10,227 bases of DNA from assembly GCA_002402545.1 (NCBI GenBank), contig DHGA01000012.1, forward strand, positions 36,554-46,780, in the 5' to 3' direction. Source of the DNA: Syntrophaceae bacterium UBA4810 (lineage in GTDB: Bacteria > Desulfobacterota > Syntrophia > Syntrophales > Smithellaceae). The position numbers and the translations under genes were made by a program. Shown here in pieces: positions 5,777 to 10,227 of the stretch (the first letter of the stretch is position 1; each line of letters opens with the position of its first letter). A model generated the notes under the pieces. It was not told the origin of the DNA. It ran no database searches and saw nothing but the letters and a program-made list of their open reading frames with translations.

Positions 5777-7000
5777 TTATTTTTTGCCGGATTTTGATTT
5801 CAATAAATTACGTATTTTCAGACGCAAACCATTTAGCTTGATAAAACCAATCGCGTCTATCTGGTTGAATACCTGATCTTTCTCAAAGGTTGCAAAATCT
5901 TCGCTGTAAAGTGATTGCGGCGCTTTACGCCCGACAACCGAACAGTTTCCTTTATACAATTTCATTCTGGCCGTACCGGTAACGTTTACCTGCGTAGCGT
6001 CGATGTATGCCTGCAGCGTTTCCATTTCCGGTGAATACCAGAATCCGTTATAAGCAAGCTGCGCGTATTTGGGAATCAGCGAATCACGCATGAGCATGAC
6101 TTCTCTGTCCATCGTCAGTGATTCCACCGCGCGGTGCGCCGCCCATAAAACCGTCCCACCGGGCGTCTCATAAACGCCGCGTGATTTCATCCCGACAAAA
6201 CGGTTTTCCACCATGTCCACCCGTCCCACTCCATTTTCACCGGCGATCTGATTGATTTTATCCATAAGAACAGCCGGCGACATCTTTTTGCCGTTAATCG
6301 CCACGGGATTACCCTTGACAAAATCGATCTCCACATACATTGGTTTATCCGGTGCTTTTTCCGGCGATTTGGTCAGAACAAAAATATCTTCCGGCGGCTC
6401 CGCCCAGGGGTTTTCTAAAATCCCTCCTTCGTGTGAAATATGCAGAAGATTACGATCGGAGCTGTAGGGCTTTGCCTTGGTTAAAGGCACGGGTATTTTA
6501 TATTTTTCCGCGTAGTCAATCATCAATTCACGTGAATTCAAATCCCATTTCTCGTCTTTCCAAGGCGAGATAATTTTTATGGCGGGATTCAAAGCGATAT
6601 ACGTCAGCTCGAAGCGCACCTGATCGTTGCCTTTGCCGGTCGCGCCGTGCGCCACGGCGTCAGCTTTTTCCTTTTTGGCGATTTCAATTTGCTTTTTGGC
6701 AATCAGCGGCCGCGCCAGTGACGTCCCTAAAAGGTAAGTGCCTTCATATATCGCGTTGGCGCGCAGCGCCGGAAACACGAAATCACGCGCGAATTCTTCT
6801 TTGAGATCCTCAATATAAATTTTGCTGGCACCGGTGTTAATCGCTTTTTTCTTCAGACCGGTTAATTCCTCTTTCTGCCCCAGATCGGCGGCAAAGCAGA
6901 CAACCTCGCAGCCGTAAGTTTCAATCAGCCAGCGGACAATCACGGATGTATCCAATCCGCCCGAATAAGCCAAAACCACTTTCTTTACTTTTGCAGACAC
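5777..7000 (-). CDS. argG: Argininosuccinate synthase
   Basis: Uses ATP to join citrulline and aspartate into argininosuccinate. The 407-residue protein has the PP-loop AYSGGLDTS at 11-19, GATGKGNDQVRFE at 119-131 (citrulline/aspartate and nucleotide contacts), and DRNLLHISHEGG at 182-193, all of the common bacterial long form. Translation starts at GTG. The AGGAGG ribosome site (7016-7011) lies ten bases upstream and overlaps the argF stop codon, which suggests translational coupling to argF. An ATG nearer the ribosome site (7008-7006) is out of frame and ends quickly, so it is not the start. argH follows after 18 bases. Confidence 0.98.
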   Translation of the reverse strand: MSAKVKKVVLAYSGGLDTSVIVRWLIETYGCEVVCFAADLGQKEELTGLKKKAINTGASKIYIEDLKEEFARDFVFPALRANAIYEGTYLLGTSLARPLIAKKQIEIAKKEKADAVAHGATGKGNDQVRFELTYIALNPAIKIISPWKDEKWDLNSRELMIDYAEKYKIPVPLTKAKPYSSDRNLLHISHEGGILENPWAEPPEDIFVLTKSPEKAPDKPMYVEIDFVKGNPVAINGKKMSPAVLMDKINQIAGENGVGRVDMVENRFVGMKSRGVYETPGGTVLWAAHRAVESLTMDREVMLMRDSLIPKYAQLAYNGFWYSPEMETLQAYIDATQVNVTGTARMKLYKGNCSVVGRKAPQSLYSEDFATFEKDQVFNQIDAIGFIKLNGLRLKIRNLLKSKSGKK

Positions 7001-7014
7001 TTTATCATTCCCTC

Positions 7015-7923
7015 CTATAAAAGTATCTCCAGAATCGCTTTCTGCACGTGCAGGCGGTTTTCCGCCTGATCAATGACGATAGACTGCGGCCCCTCCAGCA
7101 CATCGGCGGTAATCTCTTCGCCACGGTGCGCCGGCAGGCAATGCATGATCATGGCGTCTTTTTTCGCTTCTTTGAGCACCTGCGCGTTTATCTGAAAATT
7201 TTTAAAAACTTTTTTCCTTTGTTCATTTTCCGCTTCCTGGCCCATGCTCGCCCAAACATCCGTATAAAGGATATCCGCGTCTTTTGCCGCGGCAGCAGGT
7301 GCGCGGTGAATTTTAATTTCTTTTTTAGCCACAGGCATTGCTTTGGCCATAACATCTTTATCCGGATCATATCCCTCAGGACAGGCCAGAGCCAGCTCAA
7401 AAGGCAGTTTGGCTGCCGCTTCAATCCAAGAGTTGGCGACATTATTTCCGTCCCCGATATAGGCGACTTTTATACCTTCATATGAACCTTTTTTCTCTTT
7501 TATGGTGAACAAGTCACTCAGTATCTGACACGGGTGCAGAAGATCCGTCAAACCATTGATCACCGGAATAGAGGCATATCGTGCGAATTCCTCTACCGCT
7601 TCCTGGGCGAATGTCCGAATCATTATGCCGTTGAGATATACGGATACCATTCTTGCGGTATCGGCAACAGACTCACCACGCCCGATCTGTGTGTCGCGCG
7701 AACTCAAAAAAAGCGCAATGCCACCCAGCTGATACATACCCACTTCAAAGGAAATACGCGTCCGTGTGGATGATTTATCAAAAATCATTCCCAGGGTTTT
7801 CCCCTGCAGCGAAGCGTGCGGACAGCCTTTTTTTAAATCCTTTTTCAGTTTTGCGGCCTTTTCCCAAATTAACGCAAAATCATCCGCTGTCAAATCATGG
7901 AAATTAAGCAAATCTTTTTTCAT
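7015..7923 (-). CDS. argF: Ornithine carbamoyltransferase, anabolic type
   Basis: Transfers the carbamoyl group from carbamoyl phosphate to ornithine, giving citrulline. The 302-residue protein has the carbamoyl phosphate loop SSTRTR (51-56) and HPCQ (130-133), the ornithine-binding DVWASMG (222-228), and the catalytic HCLPAHRGEE (261-270). The SMG loop and HCLP motif mark ornithine as the substrate, in contrast to the acetyl- and succinylornithine enzymes. The biosynthetic context argues for the anabolic role, as no arcA or arcC is nearby. The start codon overlaps the argD stop as ATGA, so the two are translationally coupled. The stop codon overlaps the argG ribosome site. Confidence 0.98.
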   Translation of the reverse strand: MKKDLLNFHDLTADDFALIWEKAAKLKKDLKKGCPHASLQGKTLGMIFDKSSTRTRISFEVGMYQLGGIALFLSSRDTQIGRGESVADTARMVSVYLNGIMIRTFAQEAVEEFARYASIPVINGLTDLLHPCQILSDLFTIKEKKGSYEGIKVAYIGDGNNVANSWIEAAAKLPFELALACPEGYDPDKDVMAKAMPVAKKEIKIHRAPAAAAKDADILYTDVWASMGQEAENEQRKKVFKNFQINAQVLKEAKKDAMIMHCLPAHRGEEITADVLEGPQSIVIDQAENRLHVQKAILEILL

Positions 7924-9110
7924 TTGCCCTCCATTACTTCATCCAGGATAGAGATTGCCTGATCCACATCTTTATTATTAATAATCAACGGCGGGACAAA
8001 ACGCAGTGTTTTTCCTCCCGCGCTGTTAATGAGCATCCCTTTTTGCATGCATTTTTGAACGATATCTGCCGCCTCCACCTCAAGAGACGCGGCAAGCATC
8101 AATCCTTTCCCCCTGACTTCTTTTATTACTTTGTGTTTATCTTTAAGTTTTTTTAATTGCGCCAAAAAATATTCCCCCACCTTACGGGTGTTTTCTAAAA
8201 TATTTTCTTCAAGCATAATCTGCAACGTGGCCAAGGCCGCGGACATGGCCAGAGGATTGCCGCCGAAAGTGGAGCCATGATTGCCGGGTGTAAATGACTG
8301 GGCAATTTTGTCCTTAGCCAACATCGCGCCGACCGGAAAACCATTGCCCAGCGCTTTGGCCAGCGTCATGATATCCGGTTCGATGCCCGCGTGTTCATAT
8401 GCAAACATTTTCCCGGTTCGGCCGATCCCTGTTTGCACTTCGTCGATAATGAGCAATATATTATGCTGATCACAGATCGAGCGCACACCCTGTAGATATT
8501 TATCATCGGGAATATTAACCCCGCCTTCACCCTGAATCGGCTCAACCATAACGCCGCAGGTTTTTTTATTAATGGCTTTTTTCAAAGCATTTAAGTCACT
8601 AAAGGGCACATAGGTAAATCCTTCCAGAAGCGGCGTGAAGCCGAATTGGAATTTTTCCTGTCCCGTAGCCGTGATCGTAGCCATGGTGCGGCCATGAAAA
8701 GAATCTTTCATCGTGATAAGTTCAAACTTATCGTCTCCGAGATTTTCATGCGCGTATTTGCGCGCCAGTTTGATGGCCGCTTCATTGGCTTCCGCGCCGC
8801 TGTTGCAGAAAAATACTTTATCAGCAAAAGAATTGGCCACCAGAAGTTTAGCGAGCTGCGCTTGCGGCTCAGTGTAATAAAGGTTGGAAACATGCGTTAA
8901 CTGATCCAGCTGTATTTTTAACGCGGCAATCACACCGGGATGTGAATGCCCCAGATTGCACACAGCTATTCCGGCCACAAAATCAAGATATTCTTTTCCG
9001 TTTGCGTCCCAAACTTTTTGCCCTTGTCCTTTGACCAAAACGATGGGGAATCGTTTATAGGTCTGCATGATATTTTCATCAGCAAGAGCTTTGATTTCAT
9101 TATCGTTCAT
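7920..9110 (-). CDS. argD: Acetylornithine aminotransferase
   Basis: A PLP enzyme that converts N-acetylglutamate semialdehyde and glutamate into N-acetylornithine and 2-oxoglutarate. The 396-residue class III aminotransferase has NSGAEANEAAIKLAR at 103-117 (phosphate binding), IIDEVQTGIGRTG at 221-233 with cofactor aspartate D223, the PLP lysine K252 (LAKALGNG), and HGSTFGGNPLA at 278-288. In many bacteria ArgD also serves as succinyl-diaminopimelate aminotransferase, which could matter here because dapA and dapB lie nearby and no dapL or dapC is seen. That dual role is inference. AAGGAAA precedes the ATG, argB ends 17 bases upstream, and the stop overlaps argF. Confidence 0.97.
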   Translation of the reverse strand: MNDNEIKALADENIMQTYKRFPIVLVKGQGQKVWDANGKEYLDFVAGIAVCNLGHSHPGVIAALKIQLDQLTHVSNLYYTEPQAQLAKLLVANSFADKVFFCNSGAEANEAAIKLARKYAHENLGDDKFELITMKDSFHGRTMATITATGQEKFQFGFTPLLEGFTYVPFSDLNALKKAINKKTCGVMVEPIQGEGGVNIPDDKYLQGVRSICDQHNILLIIDEVQTGIGRTGKMFAYEHAGIEPDIMTLAKALGNGFPVGAMLAKDKIAQSFTPGNHGSTFGGNPLAMSAALATLQIMLEENILENTRKVGEYFLAQLKKLKDKHKVIKEVRGKGLMLAASLEVEAADIVQKCMQKGMLINSAGGKTLRFVPPLIINNKDVDQAISILDEVMEGK

Positions 9111-9127
9111 TTTAACAATTTCCTTTT

Positions 9128-10021
9128 TTACAGAGCTATTTCCGTGCCGATTCCTTTGTCTGTGAACATTTCCAGTAAAATCGCGTGCTTGAGACGCCCA
9201 TCAACGATATGCGCTTTCTTCACGCCGCCTTTGAGCGCTTTGAGGCAGCATTTTACTTTGGGATACATTCCGCCTTCGACAACACCGTCATCAATCAGTT
9301 TCTGCACTTTTTTCGAACTCATTGTATTAATCAGCTTTTTATTCTGATCCATAACACCCGGCACATCAGTCAAAAGAAGCATTTTTTCCGCCTGCAGAGC
9401 CGCCGCGATTTCTCCGGCAACGACGTCGGCATTGATATTATACGTTTCGCCCTCTTCGCCGATTCCCGTCGGCGCGATAATGGGAATAAAACCATTTTGC
9501 GTCAAAGTGGCAATAATCTGAGAATTGATCGCTACGACTTTACCTACCAGGCCGATGTCAATAATTTCCGGCGGTGTGTGCTTGGCTTTTTCCTCGCTCA
9601 AAAGATATTTTTCCGCCATGATCAAATTGCCGTCCTTGCCGCTTAATCCTACAGCTTTGCCACCGTGGTTATTAATCAAACCGACAATTTCTTTGTTTAC
9701 TTTTCCGACTAAAACCATTTCCACAATATCCATGGTTTCTTTGTCGGTAATTCGCAGCCCCTGGACAAATTTTGATTCCTTGCCCAGCTTTTTCAAAAAG
9801 TCGCCGATTTGCGGCCCGCCGCCGTGCACAACAACTGGGTTGATTCCGACATACTTCATCATCACGACGTCTTTGGCAAACTTATCCTTGAGTTCATCAT
9901 CAACCATGGCGTGCCCGCCGTATTTGATAACAATCGTCTTATTATAAAAACGCTTAATGTAAGGAAGCGCTTCCATAAGAATATCGGCGCGTTCCATCGA
10001 ATCCAGGATATTATTCATCAT
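9128..10021 (-). CDS. argB: Acetylglutamate kinase, probably arginine-inhibited
   Basis: Phosphorylates N-acetylglutamate with ATP, the second step of arginine synthesis and its usual control point. The 297-residue amino acid kinase has IKYGGHAM at 32-39 (ATP phosphate contacts), HGGGPQI at 66-72 (substrate loop), GLSGKD at 125-130, NADVVAG at 197-203 and the nucleotide lysine K255. About 28 residues precede the first strand, as in hexameric NAGKs whose N-terminal helix links dimers. The C-terminal HAILLEMFTDKGIGT (279-293) matches the arginine-site signature of inhibited enzymes, unlike short E. coli ArgB. Two adjacent ATGs are possible starts (10021 or 10018), with GCGGAG five or eight bases upstream. 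It follows hslU by 11 bases. Confidence 0.97.
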   Translation of the reverse strand: MMNNILDSMERADILMEALPYIKRFYNKTIVIKYGGHAMVDDELKDKFAKDVVMMKYVGINPVVVHGGGPQIGDFLKKLGKESKFVQGLRITDKETMDIVEMVLVGKVNKEIVGLINNHGGKAVGLSGKDGNLIMAEKYLLSEEKAKHTPPEIIDIGLVGKVVAINSQIIATLTQNGFIPIIAPTGIGEEGETYNINADVVAGEIAAALQAEKMLLLTDVPGVMDQNKKLINTMSSKKVQKLIDDGVVEGGMYPKVKCCLKALKGGVKKAHIVDGRLKHAILLEMFTDKGIGTEIAL

Positions 10022-10032
10022 ATAAACTCCGC

Positions 10033-10227
10033 CTATAAAATATACCTGCTTAAATCATCATCTTCTATTATATCTTCTAGCTTTTTTTCCACATTTTTTG
10101 CATCAATTTTTATTTCTTTGTTTTTCATATCCGGCGCGTCAAAAGAAATATCGTCCAGCAACTTTTCCATTATCGTGTAGAGACGGCGCGCGCCGATATT
10201 TTCCGTCCGCTCGTTAACCACCGTTGC
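10033..10227 (-). CDS. hslU: ATP-dependent protease ATPase subunit HslU, C-terminal end
   Basis: The window holds the last 64 residues; the rest, including the Walker motifs, lies beyond the right edge, so no start is given. The visible part opens with ATVVNERTENIGARRL, the conserved sensor-2 region with its arginines. It ends DDLSRYIL, the tail that in HslUV docks into grooves of the HslV peptidase ring and activates it. HslU is the AAA+ unfoldase of this cytoplasmic protease. The gene is followed by argB after 11 bases on the same strand, so read-through into the arginine genes is likely. hslV would be expected just outside the window. Confidence 0.95.
   Translation of the reverse strand, partial: ATVVNERTENIGARRLYTIMEKLLDDISFDAPDMKNKEIKIDAKNVEKKLEDIIEDDDLSRYIL

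Noticed and set aside
9185..9947. Two long overlapping plus-strand reading frames opposite argB (about 150 and 140 codons), and a similar one opposite argF (7048-7485)
   Set aside because: All are shadows of conserved genes with complete motifs on the minus strand, and their products show no recognisable family features.
10184..10195. 12-base GC palindrome CGGCGCGCGCCG
   Set aside because: It lies inside the hslU codons for the conserved GARR stretch, so protein conservation and codon choice explain it.
1..10227. Mobile element, CRISPR array, defence or secretion system
   Set aside because: I see no transposase, integrase, repeat array, toxin-antitoxin pair or composition break; all genes are housekeeping or small conserved-type proteins.

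Overview
This window is a housekeeping stretch of a bacterial chromosome. All twelve protein genes and the partial tRNA lie on the minus strand, so transcription runs from the right edge to the left edge. In that order they are: the 3' end of hslU, argB, argD, argF, argG, argH, a small lipoprotein gene, dapA, dapB, folK, a small membrane-anchored YHS-domain gene, a TalC/FSA-type transaldolase, pgsA, and the 5' end of a tRNA-Gly. The hslU-argBDFGH-(lipoprotein)-dapA-dapB order, the diderm-type lipoprotein and the moderate G+C suggest a deltaproteobacterium in the broad sense. A relative of Syntrophales or Geobacter is most likely, but this rests on remembered gene order and not on a search.

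Region by region: 10227-10033 encodes the HslU C-terminal tail. 10021-4376 is a compact arginine cluster that takes N-acetylglutamate phosphorylation (ArgB), transamination (ArgD), carbamoylation of ornithine (ArgF), and argininosuccinate synthesis and cleavage (ArgG, ArgH) through to arginine. argA/argJ, argC and carAB are not here. 4395-3955 encodes a lipoprotein with a fibronectin-III-like body and four cysteines. 3933-2216 holds dapA and dapB, the first two committed steps from aspartate semialdehyde toward diaminopimelate and lysine. 2208-1705 is folK (folate). 1693-1430 is a YHS-type small protein. 1413-769 is the transaldolase-family gene. 747-187 is pgsA (phosphatidylglycerol phosphate synthase). 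After a 163-base AT-rich spacer with its own promoter, a tRNA-Gly begins and runs off the left edge.

Gaps between the protein genes are 7 to 41 bases, or overlaps (argD/argF share ATGA; argH and the lipoprotein gene overlap by 20 bases). I see no convincing terminator among them, so hslU through pgsA may be one long transcription unit. ArgB and DapA both keep the residues associated with end-product inhibition, by arginine and lysine respectively, so flux control is probably mainly allosteric.

I looked for an undescribed system and did not find one. The points worth a second look are modest: the LptM-like N-terminus of the lipoprotein and its place beside lysine-pathway genes, the absence of lysA and dapL from positions where I recall them in related clusters, the transaldolase-like active site of the FSA-family enzyme, the YHS protein, and the pgsA-tRNA-Gly arrangement shared with E. 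coli.
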